From JACTUA01 sp035506435 (GTDB lineage Archaea; Halobacteriota; Methanomicrobia; Methanomicrobiales; JACTUA01): a DNA stretch of 6,503 nucleotides. Made by a program: the position numbers and the translations under genes. Below are positions 1 through 4,901 of the stretch, one piece after another. The first letter of the stretch is position 1, and every line of letters starts with the position of its first letter. Under the pieces are notes generated by a model. That model was not told where the DNA came from and made no database searches. It was given only the letters and a program-made list of their open reading frames with translations. The DNA is taken from positions 1-6,503 of the forward strand of contig DATJPK010000002.1 in assembly GCA_035506435.1 (NCBI GenBank). Reading direction: 5' to 3'.

Positions 1-599
1 TACTCCTTCCGGTTCAGGGGCTGGGTAAGGATCTTCTTCGCGAGCCGTTTCGGGATCTCCTTCTTTGCCACCTTCTCGTCGGTGATGGCCAGCTCGTCCT
101 TGATCCTGCGGTACCAGGTATCGTTGTCAAAGAGGATGACCGCGTCGACGAGGGGCTTGATCTTCCCGATGTCGTCCGCCGCCTTTGCCGACCGCTTCTT
201 CCCCTCGCCGCTGCACGGGAGCGTGACGACGGCGAAGATGGGCTCGATGAAGGACTTCCGGAGCTCGGGGATGATCAGGAGGGCGGCGTCCACCATGCTC
301 CCGCCGAGCCCGGCGAACAGGAGGATGGCGTCGATCTCGATGGTGTCGACCTGCTGGATCTGGGTCATCACCTCCTCGATATCGATGGTGGTCTGGACGT
401 CGTAGGGGTTGGTCGGGTCGATGGGGGGGAAGTGGATCCTCGCGTTCTGCGGGAGGTGCCTCAGCCGGGAGAGGGTGTCCACGTCGAAGTCCACCGCGAG
501 GGCGGCCATGCAGTGGATGGCCCCTGAAAGGTCCTGCCCGTACAGGGTATCGACGATCCTCGCCCCTGCCCCGCCCAGCCCGATGGCAAGTACCCGCAT
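1..599 (-). CDS. Tubulin/FtsZ-superfamily GTPase-like protein, divergent (partial, C-terminus outside window)
   Basis: Read on the minus strand from ATG at 599, the frame stays open for 199 codons to the window edge. The N-terminus (residues 3-13, LAIGLGGAGAR) matches the FtsZ nucleotide-binding T1 loop pattern. AVDFDVDTL (35-43) sits where FtsZ has its NTDxxxL strand. IFAVVTLPCSGEGKKR (121-136) followed by VDAVILFDND (151-160) closely resembles the FtsZ stretch VVTxPFxFEGxxR...IVIPND. The T4 tubulin signature (GGGTGTG in FtsZ) is degenerate here: GLGGSMVDAA at 97-106. The protein is therefore in the tubulin/FtsZ superfamily by fold, but unlike canonical FtsZ1, FtsZ2 or CetZ at the phosphate loop. 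Nucleotide binding may be altered and polymerisation cannot be judged, because the T7 catalytic loop is outside the window. The role (cytoskeletal or other) is unknown. It is divergent from mer, and its Shine-Dalgarno is weak. Confidence 0.8.
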   Translation of the reverse strand, partial: MRVLAIGLGGAGARIVDTLYGQDLSGAIHCMAALAVDFDVDTLSRLRHLPQNARIHFPPIDPTNPYDVQTTIDIEEVMTQIQQVDTIEIDAILLFAGLGGSMVDAALLIIPELRKSFIEPIFAVVTLPCSGEGKKRSAKAADDIGKIKPLVDAVILFDNDTWYRRIKDELAITDEKVAKKEIPKRLAKKILTQPLNRKE

Positions 600-655
600 G
601 TTTCAGACCACGATAAGGGAACGAACCCGCACGCTCCAATTTAGGAGAGAGCGGG

Positions 656-663
656 CTAAATAG
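656..663 (-). promoter_or_regulatory. Possible TATA box for the FtsZ-like gene
   Basis: CTATTTAG on the minus strand lies about 57 nt upstream of the ATG at 599. It would place transcription start near 632 and leave a leader of roughly 30 nt. A second candidate, CATATACC, is at about 691-699 on the same strand. Both are weak, sequence-only calls. Confidence 0.3.
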
Positions 664-940
664 TTCCTCCTTCACAGATCAGTCCTCCCGGGGTATATGG
701 TTTGTGGAGGCCGGGATCGCCGGGGAAGGCGCCCGGATTTCCTTTGTGACAGGGCCTGATTGCGGGCCCTGTCCTCTCCATCATCCCGGCCGGGTATCCT
801 ACCGGTGTGCGGATTTTCCTTTGCACGCTGCCGTCCCCCGGGGATGAACTCCGGCCCTTTCCGCCTGATTGATCCATCGGGATTGAGGCCGGCCCCGGTT
901 CCCCCATCCAACGGCGGTGCACGGCGCTGGCCGGGTAAAA
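664..940. other. GC-rich, hairpin-rich non-coding intergenic region
   Basis: About 280 bp between the divergent FtsZ-like gene and mer hold no convincing gene. Open frames here give proline/arginine-rich products with no Shine-Dalgarno. Two adjacent hairpins are visible. The first has CCGGG (711-715) plus CGCC (718-721) pairing with GGCG (728-731) plus CCCGG (732-736), with an AT bulge. The second is an 11-bp stem at 748-773. Short palindromes follow, including CCCGGCCGGG near 786 and GGCCGGCC near 890. It may be regulatory or encode a small RNA; no function is assigned. Confidence 0.5.
748..773. other. Strong 11-bp hairpin in intergenic region
   Basis: GACAGGGCCTG (748-758) pairs with CGGGCCCTGTC (763-773) around an ATTG tetraloop, with one T·G wobble (757/764). 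It is not followed by a T-run on the plus strand, so a plain terminator is unlikely. It lies about 150 bp from the FtsZ-like start and 220 bp from the mer start. Confidence 0.6.
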
Positions 941-942
941 TG

Positions 943-955
943 ATAATATATATTA
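943..955 (+). promoter_or_regulatory. TATA box of mer
   Basis: An A/T island (ATAATATATATTA) in otherwise GC-rich DNA is centred near 949 and preceded by an A-rich, BRE-like GTAAAATG. Transcription should start near 974, giving a leader of about 18 nt that contains the Shine-Dalgarno GAGGTGA at 980-986. Confidence 0.7.
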
Positions 956-991
956 CCTCTCGTGTCGGTATACTGTGCTGAGGTGAAAGCC

Positions 992-1981
992 TTGTCTTAC
1001 GGAATAGAATTCGTCCCCGGAAACGTCAATGTCCGGAACGTCGTCAAGTTCTGCAAGCTTGCCGAGAACAAGGACATTGACTTTGCATGGATCACCAACC
1101 ACTACAACAACCGCCACTGCTACCCCACCCTCGCGGCCATCGCCAAGGAGACCACGACCCTCCAGATGGGCCCGGGTATCATGAACTCCTTCACCGACAC
1201 CCCGGCTGCCATGGCGTCCTTCATCTGCACCCTCGAGGAAATCTCCGACGGGCGTGCGGTCCTCGGTATCGGGCCCGGCGACCTCTCCACCCTCCCGAAG
1301 ATCGGGATCCAGGGCGAGAAGCCGGTTGCACGGCTCGAGGAGGCCATCAAGGTCATCCGGAAGCTCTGCGCAGGCGAGGAGGTCAAGACCCCCGAGCTGC
1401 AGTTCTTCAAGTACCAGGGAGCCAAGCTCACCGGCGTGAACCTCCCGGACAAGAAGAAGGGAGTGAAGATCTACGTCGGAGCCCAGGGCCCGAAGGTCCT
1501 CGAGCTCGCCGGCAAGGTCGGCGACGGGGCACTCATCAACGCGTCCAACCCGAAGGACTTCCAGATCGCCATCCCCATCATCAAGAAGGCCGCAGATGCC
1601 GTCGGCAAGAAGGGATTTGACGTCGGCGCCTACACCGCCATGTCCATCGATGGTGACGTGAAGAAGGCCCGGAACGCGGCCAAGATCGTCGCGGCATTCA
1701 TCGCGGCCGGGTCACCGCCCGACCTCCTGACCCGCCACGGGCTCAACCTCGACAACGTGGCAAAGATCAAGGCGGCCCTCGGCAAGTTCGACTTCAAGAC
1801 CGTCGGCGAGCTTGTCAGTGACAAGGAGATCGACGCCTTCACCATCGCCGGCACCCCCGAGATGGTGAAACAGAAGTGCGAGGACCTGAAGAAGGCCGGC
1901 GTCACCCAGATCATCTTCGGCTCCCCGCTCGGGCCGGACATGACCAACTCCATCCGGCTCCTCGGCAAGTACGTCGTCTGA
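992..1981 (+). CDS. mer: F420-dependent 5,10-methylenetetrahydromethanopterin reductase (Mer)
   Basis: This cytoplasmic enzyme reduces methylene-H4MPT to methyl-H4MPT with F420H2 in CO2-reducing methanogenesis. The 329-residue product belongs to the bacterial-luciferase-like TIM-barrel family and is close to the usual Mer length. Diagnostic stretches are YGIEFVPGN (3-11), AWITNHYNNR (32-41), GPGIMN (60-65), LGIGPGD (91-97), YVGAQGP (161-167), INASNPKDF (182-190), FIAAGSPP (236-243) and the C-terminal GSPLGPD (310-316). Start choice: the family begins M-x-[YF]-GIEFVP, which points to TTG at 992, and GAGGTGA (980-986) is 5 nt upstream. A GTG at 962 would add ten non-conserved residues and lies upstream of the predicted transcription start. 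A T-run follows the stop, so it is probably a single-gene transcript. Mtd, the preceding step, is encoded 1.4 kb away on the other strand. Confidence 0.97.
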   Translation: MSYGIEFVPGNVNVRNVVKFCKLAENKDIDFAWITNHYNNRHCYPTLAAIAKETTTLQMGPGIMNSFTDTPAAMASFICTLEEISDGRAVLGIGPGDLSTLPKIGIQGEKPVARLEEAIKVIRKLCAGEEVKTPELQFFKYQGAKLTGVNLPDKKKGVKIYVGAQGPKVLELAGKVGDGALINASNPKDFQIAIPIIKKAADAVGKKGFDVGAYTAMSIDGDVKKARNAAKIVAAFIAAGSPPDLLTRHGLNLDNVAKIKAALGKFDFKTVGELVSDKEIDAFTIAGTPEMVKQKCEDLKKAGVTQIIFGSPLGPDMTNSIRLLGKYVV

Positions 1982-2001
1982 GGCCGGAACACCAACCTCC
2001 C

Positions 2002-2006
2002 TTTTT
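2002..2006 (+). terminator. Oligo-T terminator of mer
   Basis: A run of five T residues in a pyrimidine-rich stretch begins 21 nt after the mer stop. Short T-runs without a required hairpin are typical archaeal termination signals. The promoter of the next gene follows immediately. Confidence 0.55.
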
Positions 2007-2025
2007 CTCGCCGGAATTCCGCTGG

Positions 2026-2036
2026 TTTCTTATAGG
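2026..2036 (+). promoter_or_regulatory. TATA box of galT-like gene, leaderless spacing
   Basis: TTTCTTATAGG has its TATA centre about 25 nt before the GTG at 2057. This is the usual distance from TATA centre to transcription start in archaea, so transcription probably begins at or next to the start codon. No Shine-Dalgarno is visible in the intervening bases. Confidence 0.6.
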
Positions 2037-2056
2037 CTCCCGACCATCGTTCTCTT

Positions 2057-2992
2057 GTGAAGGTATTCACCGGGCGGGTCGTCGAGACGGGCAAGGGCAG
2101 GCTTCACCTCCGCCGGGAGACCCTCACCGGCCTCAGCTGCAGGATCAGCTCGGAGCGGATCAAGCGGGGCATCGACCGGTCCTGCACGGTGGGGTTCCCT
2201 GCCGACGGCTGCCCCTTCTGCGACGAAAACCTCCTCACGGCAACGCCGACCTTTCCAGACGGCCGGCGGATCCTCGTCGGCGAGAGCGTCACCTTCCCGA
2301 ACCTCTACCCCTTTGCCGAGTGGCACACCGTGACGGTCATCTCCCGGGACCACCAGGTCTCGTCGTTCACGACCGGCCAGCTCGTCGATGCCATCACCGG
2401 CCTCTCCGAGTCGCTCCGGGGCCATGACGGGTACCCGTCCGTCAACTGGAACTTCCTCCCCTCGGCGGGTGCGAGCCTCGCCCACCCCCACCTCCAGGGG
2501 CTCGTCGACCGGGAGCCGTCCCCGCTTGCAGCAAGGTACCTCGCGGGAAGCAGGGCGTACCAGGAGAAACACGGCCGCCGGTACTCAGACGACCTCCGGA
2601 AGGCCGAGCGGAAGGCCGGCCGGGTGCTCATCGACGGGGACATCCTCTGGCTCGCCCATGCCGTCCCCCTCGGCGAAAAGGAGATCCGGGGAATCCTCCC
2701 CGTCTCCCGCCTTTCCCGGCTCGGGGAGGTCCTCGGCGACCTGGCCCGGGACCTCCTCGGGTTCATCGCCTTCTACGAGCAGCTCGGCACCCGGGCCTTC
2801 AATTTCTCGCTCTTTTTCGACCGGGAAGGGCCGGACCGCGGTTTTAACGCCTTCTGCTCCCTGATCGCCCGGATCAACCCGAACCAGTTCTCGATGAGCG
2901 ACTCCTCCTTCATGGAACGGCTCCACCTCGAACCGGTGATACTCACCCTGCCGGAGGACTTAGCAAGGATGTACCGGGAACGGAAAGAGTAG
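2057..2992 (+). CDS. GalT-like (HIT superfamily) sugar-1-phosphate nucleotidyltransferase
   Basis: The 311-residue product resembles galactose-1-phosphate uridylyltransferase, which swaps UMP between UDP-glucose and galactose-1-phosphate through a uridylyl-histidine intermediate. CPFC at residues 52-55 matches the Cys pair that binds zinc in GalT. GASLAHPHLQ (138-147) carries the HIT active-site pattern H-P-H-x-Q, with His145 the expected nucleophile and Gln147 the assisting residue. FPNLYPFAEWHTVTV (about 78-92) matches the conserved segment before the second zinc ligand. The protein is shorter than E. coli GalT, as is common for archaeal homologues, so the true sugar or nucleotide substrate is uncertain. 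The GTG start is chosen because the TATA box sits 25 bp upstream (leaderless mRNA). It lies between mer and mtd but has no obvious link to methanogenesis, and could supply nucleotide sugars for glycans. Confidence 0.82.
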   Translation: MKVFTGRVVETGKGRLHLRRETLTGLSCRISSERIKRGIDRSCTVGFPADGCPFCDENLLTATPTFPDGRRILVGESVTFPNLYPFAEWHTVTVISRDHQVSSFTTGQLVDAITGLSESLRGHDGYPSVNWNFLPSAGASLAHPHLQGLVDREPSPLAARYLAGSRAYQEKHGRRYSDDLRKAERKAGRVLIDGDILWLAHAVPLGEKEIRGILPVSRLSRLGEVLGDLARDLLGFIAFYEQLGTRAFNFSLFFDREGPDRGFNAFCSLIARINPNQFSMSDSSFMERLHLEPVILTLPEDLARMYRERKE

Positions 2993-2993
2993 A

Positions 2994-3025
2994 GTTCGGA
3001 GAATTCTCTCCAAAGCGCTCTGAAC
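2994..3025 (+). other. Stem-loop directly after galT-like stop
   Basis: GTTCGGAG (2994-3001) can pair with CTCTGAAC (3018-3025) with one wobble and a 16-nt loop; the loop side includes the palindrome GAGAATTCTC. It starts 2 nt after the stop codon and may mark the transcript 3' end. No T-run follows, so termination is only possible. Confidence 0.4.
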
Positions 3026-3026
3026 A

Positions 3027-3213
3027 GGACGCTCCTGGGGGCTTCGCCCTCGGGCTCAGCCCCCGCCGCTGGGGCGCCCCCCAGTCAGGATAGGCCTGTC
3101 CGGGGGCAACGACCCGGTTTCCGACCGGCATCATTTCGGGCACCTCAGGTCATCGCAACCCGGGGGATGCCGAAGCGGCGGGGGCGAACGAAGCGAGTCC
3201 CCCAAGAGCGTCC
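3027..3213. repeat. 187-bp imperfect inverted-repeat element in convergent intergenic space
   Basis: The ends are perfect inverted copies: GGACGCTC (3027-3034) and GAGCGTCC (3206-3213). TGGGGG (3036-3041) matches CCCCCA (3199-3204), and CCCCCGCCGCT (3060-3070) matches AGCGGCGGGGG (3174-3184). About 25 bp of arm pairing results, interrupted by diverged middles. Each arm also folds on itself: GGGGGCT/AGCCCCC at 3037-3064, and GGGGG/CCCCC at 3180-3203. The centre contains a near-palindrome, GGATAGGCCTGTCC, around 3088-3101. There is no coding signal and no clear target-site duplication. It could be a MITE-like or intergenic repeat family, or a structured 3'-end element between converging transcripts. 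Confidence 0.6.
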
Positions 3214-3285
3214 AGCTTGTCCCTGGACGAGCTCCCATAGGGCGTTTACCGGAAGAATCCACACTACAGAACAGGAGGACGATCT

Positions 3286-3354
3286 ATGGGTCGGTTCTGG
3301 AGGAATATGCGGGGAAAAAAGAGAAGTATGAAATTTACTCCGGCTTGGAGATGA
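3286..3354 (+). CDS. Possible 22-residue basic small protein
   Basis: ATG at 3286 is preceded by a perfect AGGAGG Shine-Dalgarno (3273-3278) with 7-nt spacing. The frame encodes MGRFWRNMRGKKRSMKFTPAWR: five Arg, three Lys, two Trp and no acidic residues. It ends at TGA 3352-3354, overlapping the last 20 bp of mtd on the opposite strand. No clear TATA box is seen upstream. No family is recognised, and such a short frame may be chance. Confidence 0.25.
   Translation: MGRFWRNMRGKKRSMKFTPAWR
3315..3320 (-). terminator. Oligo-T terminator of mtd
   Basis: Six consecutive T residues on the minus strand, inside CTCTTTTTTCCCC, begin about 15 nt after the mtd stop codon. This is the expected form of an archaeal intrinsic terminator. 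Confidence 0.6.
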
Positions 3355-4177
3355 GCTTCGTCTTTGCGACGATGACGCCGTCTTTCTTGTGGGGCTTCCT
3401 GATGACCGCGTCCATGCCCTTCTCGAGTTCCCGGGCCTGGTCGCAGAGGTTCGCCGCCATGCGCATCATCTCGTGGGCCGAGGTGACGATCGGGACGTAG
3501 TCCACGTATTCCTTCGTCATGAAGCAGCCCTTGACGTTCACGCCGGCGACCGCCTGGGCGATCTCGTAGGCAGCCCGGGCCTTCGCGAGGGCATAGGGGT
3601 TCGTGAACTCGCCCTTCACGGCGGAGTCGGAGGAGACGGCGACCTTCGGGAGGGCCAGGGCGTCGCCCTTCTTGCCCATCTTCACCTGGTCGATGACCTT
3701 GTCGAGCTCCATCTGGAGCTTGCGGAAGGCGCCGGTGCAGGCGAGGACCTTGATCAGGTTCCCGTTGTAGTCGGCCATCTCGATGGGGTCGAGGAACTCG
3801 CGCCGGGCCCCGATCATGGCGTCGGCCTTCATGATGATGTAGCCGAACTTGGAGGCCTTGATCTTCTCGAACTCCTCCTTCTTCGTGGTGATGTCATCGG
3901 TGATGATGATGCAGGGAATGCCAGCTTTCAGGAGCTCTTCGCGGGCTCCCGTCGGGCCGGGAAGAACCCCGTTCGGGGAGACGACGATGCAGAAGTCCGG
4001 CTTCCATGCAATCATGTTGGAGACCACGCGGTTGATGTCCTCGGGCTGGAGCTTCGTCCCGCTCGTGGCCATGAAGGTCTGCATGTCCTCACGGTCAGCA
4101 CGCTCGTCCAGCAGGAGCTCGGCCATAACGCCGCTTGCAATGTTGCCCAGCTTGGCAACTCCGACTTTTACAACCAT
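3335..4177 (-). CDS. mtd: F420-dependent methylenetetrahydromethanopterin dehydrogenase (Mtd)
   Basis: This enzyme reversibly reduces methenyl-H4MPT to methylene-H4MPT with F420H2, the step before Mer in methanogenesis from CO2. The 280-residue product has the usual Mtd length and N-terminus (VKVGVAKLGNIASGVMAELLLDER, read in two parts at 3-15 and 16-26). It also carries ATSGTKL (37-43), SPNGVLPGPTGARE (67-80), KADAMIGARREFLDP (117-131), EMADYNGN (133-140) and NPYALAKARAAYEIAQAV (193-210). Start choice: ATG at 4177 matches the conserved N-terminus, and AAGGTGG (4182-4188) is 4 nt upstream. An in-frame ATG at 4324 would add 49 residues lacking family similarity and would run through the promoter. 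It is convergent with the galT-like gene and divergent from the tfx-like gene, with which it shares 181 bp. Confidence 0.97.
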   Translation of the reverse strand: MVVKVGVAKLGNIASGVMAELLLDERADREDMQTFMATSGTKLQPEDINRVVSNMIAWKPDFCIVVSPNGVLPGPTGAREELLKAGIPCIIITDDITTKKEEFEKIKASKFGYIIMKADAMIGARREFLDPIEMADYNGNLIKVLACTGAFRKLQMELDKVIDQVKMGKKGDALALPKVAVSSDSAVKGEFTNPYALAKARAAYEIAQAVAGVNVKGCFMTKEYVDYVPIVTSAHEMMRMAANLCDQARELEKGMDAVIRKPHKKDGVIVAKTKLISKPE

Positions 4178-4203
4178 TTTTCCACCTTCTGACGTTGGAT
4201 AAC

Positions 4204-4218
4204 ATCGGTAATATCGGT
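4204..4218. repeat. Tandem ATCGGT repeats near the predicted mtd transcription start
   Basis: ATCGGT occurs at 4204-4209 and 4213-4218, a 9-bp period (ACCGAT on the mtd strand). The pair lies between the mtd TATA-like box and Shine-Dalgarno, about where transcription should start. It could be a regulator binding site. Two short copies may also arise by chance. Confidence 0.3.
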
Positions 4219-4226
4219 CAAGCTCC

Positions 4227-4237
4227 AGATAAAGATT
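4227..4237 (-). promoter_or_regulatory. TATA-like box of mtd
   Basis: On the minus strand the sequence reads AATCTTTATCT, the most A/T-rich, TATA-like stretch upstream of mtd. Transcription would begin near 4206 and leave a leader of about 29 nt containing the AAGGTGG Shine-Dalgarno. Confidence 0.45.
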
Positions 4238-4328
4238 GTGAAATGCGCGAGATTCCGGCCGAGGTCCGGATCCGGGAACCGACCAGGGAAAGCATGGATC
4301 GTATACGGTAAGCTGGTTAAGCAAAAGT

Positions 4329-4340
4329 GTTAAATCTTAA
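4329..4340 (+). promoter_or_regulatory. TATA-like box of the tfx-like gene, leaderless spacing
   Basis: GTTAAATCTTAA, preceded by A-rich GCAAAA, is centred about 24 nt before the ATG at 4359, which suits a leaderless transcript. Another A/T stretch, ATTTATAG (4351-4358), abuts the ATG and is too close to serve this start. Confidence 0.45.
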
Positions 4341-4358
4341 GGATCAAATCATTTATAG

Positions 4359-4763
4359 ATGAAAGACAGTCTCCTCACCGAGCGGCAGAAGGAGGTCCTC
4401 CGGTACCGGAAGAAGGGGCTGACCCAGCAGCAGATCGCCGACATCATCGGGACATCGAAGGCGAACGTCTGCACCATCGAGAAGGCGGCCCTGGAAAACA
4501 TCCGGCGGTCCAAGGAAACCCTGGAGTTCCTCTATACCCTCGACGCCACCCACCTCACGACGGTCAAGGCCGGGACCGACGTGCTCGACGCCGCGAAGTC
4601 CATCTATACCGAGGCCGAGAACCTCGGCATCAAGGTGAAGTTCGACACCATCTCCCTCATAAACCAGATGAGGGACTCGAACCCGGAGCGGTTCAAGGCC
4701 CGGTACATCCGGGAGGATGTCGAGGTCTATATCAACGACGACGGAGACCTGTACTTTGGGTAA
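4359..4763 (+). CDS. Tfx-family DNA-binding transcriptional regulator
   Basis: The 134-residue protein has an N-terminal helix-turn-helix of sigma-region-4/LuxR type: LTERQKEVLRYRKKGLT (6-22), then QQQIADIIGTSKANVCTIEK (23-42) with the recognition helix around 33-42. The C-terminal part (about 60-134; LDATHLTTVKAGTDVLDAAK, then GIKVKFDTISLINQM) matches the Tfx C-terminal domain. Tfx from Methanothermobacter was described as binding DNA at the molybdenum formylmethanofuran dehydrogenase (fmdECB) promoter, so a role in C1-pathway gene control is plausible. Here the gene is divergent from mtd, suggesting control of mtd and/or of itself (inference). The start is ATG 4359 because LTERQ is conserved at the N-terminus. 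No good Shine-Dalgarno is present and the TATA spacing fits a leaderless mRNA. Length is near that of other family members. Confidence 0.88.
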   Translation: MKDSLLTERQKEVLRYRKKGLTQQQIADIIGTSKANVCTIEKAALENIRRSKETLEFLYTLDATHLTTVKAGTDVLDAAKSIYTEAENLGIKVKFDTISLINQMRDSNPERFKARYIREDVEVYINDDGDLYFG

Positions 4764-4803
4764 GCGAGGTTTTCGAGCGACGAAGTCGTGAGGAAACCGA
4801 GCT
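4763..4803 (+). other. Stem-loop after tfx with two tandem G-A internal loops
   Basis: The strand folds as AGC (4763-4765), GA, GGTTTTC (4768-4774), GA, GCGAC (4777-4781), GAA loop, GTCGT (4785-4789), GA, GGAAACC (4792-4798), GA, GCT (4801-4803). Both symmetric internal loops are GA opposite GA, which in RNA can form sheared tandem G·A pairs. The element overlaps the tfx stop codon by one base. It may be a 3'-end or protein-binding element. Confidence 0.55.
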
Positions 4804-4835
4804 GGAGCACCCCGCCTGATGGCGGGTCGCTCCAG
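4802..4835 (+). other. Two-part stem-loop, TGAT loop
   Basis: CTGGAGC (4802-4808) pairs with GCTCCAG (4829-4835), and CCCGCC (4811-4816) with GGCGGG (4821-4826). A 2x2 internal loop separates the helices and the apical loop is TGAT. Thirteen base pairs make it very stable. It is the second of three consecutive hairpins between tfx and the rpl3 promoter. Confidence 0.65.
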
Positions 4836-4838
4836 GTC

Positions 4839-4854
4839 GGGTTCTGATGAACCC
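4839..4854 (+). terminator. Stem-loop with TGAT loop, possible tfx terminator
   Basis: GGGTTC (4839-4844) pairs with GAACCC (4849-4854) around the same TGAT loop as the preceding hairpin. It is followed by pyrimidine-rich TCCCTTCGTC rather than a pure T-run. As the last of three hairpins before the next promoter, it may end the tfx transcript. Confidence 0.4.
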
Positions 4855-4871
4855 TCCCTTCGTCAATAAGG

Positions 4872-4900
4872 TTTATATTTCCATCCGGTCTATTTTATAG
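4872..4900 (+). promoter_or_regulatory. Tandem TATA boxes of the rpl3 operon
   Basis: TTTATATTT (4872-4880), preceded by AATAAGG, and TATTTTATAG (4891-4900) are two TATA-like boxes about 20 bp apart. They predict starts near 4902 and 4922. Both lie almost 400 bp from the rpl3 start codon, implying a very long leader or a separate RNA. Confidence 0.6.
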
Positions 4901-4901
4901 G

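Noticed and set aside
2943..3143. 66-codon minus-strand frame inside the 3027-3213 repeat
   Set aside because: It spans the inverted repeat, has no ribosome-binding site, and its composition reflects the GC-rich arms.
3389..4192. 267-codon open frame on the plus strand across mtd
   Set aside because: It is antisense to a confidently identified gene, and its product is low-complexity (L, H, D, V), as expected from a GC-rich complement.
4178..4324. 49-residue N-terminal extension of Mtd from ATG 4324
   Set aside because: The conserved Mtd N-terminus and the AAGGTGG Shine-Dalgarno fix the start at 4177. The extension would cover the promoter region.
4843..4850. Box C/D sRNA from TCTGATGA
   Set aside because: The TGATGA lies in the loop and 3' stem of the GGGTTC/GAACCC hairpin, and no D, C' or D' boxes occur at proper spacing.
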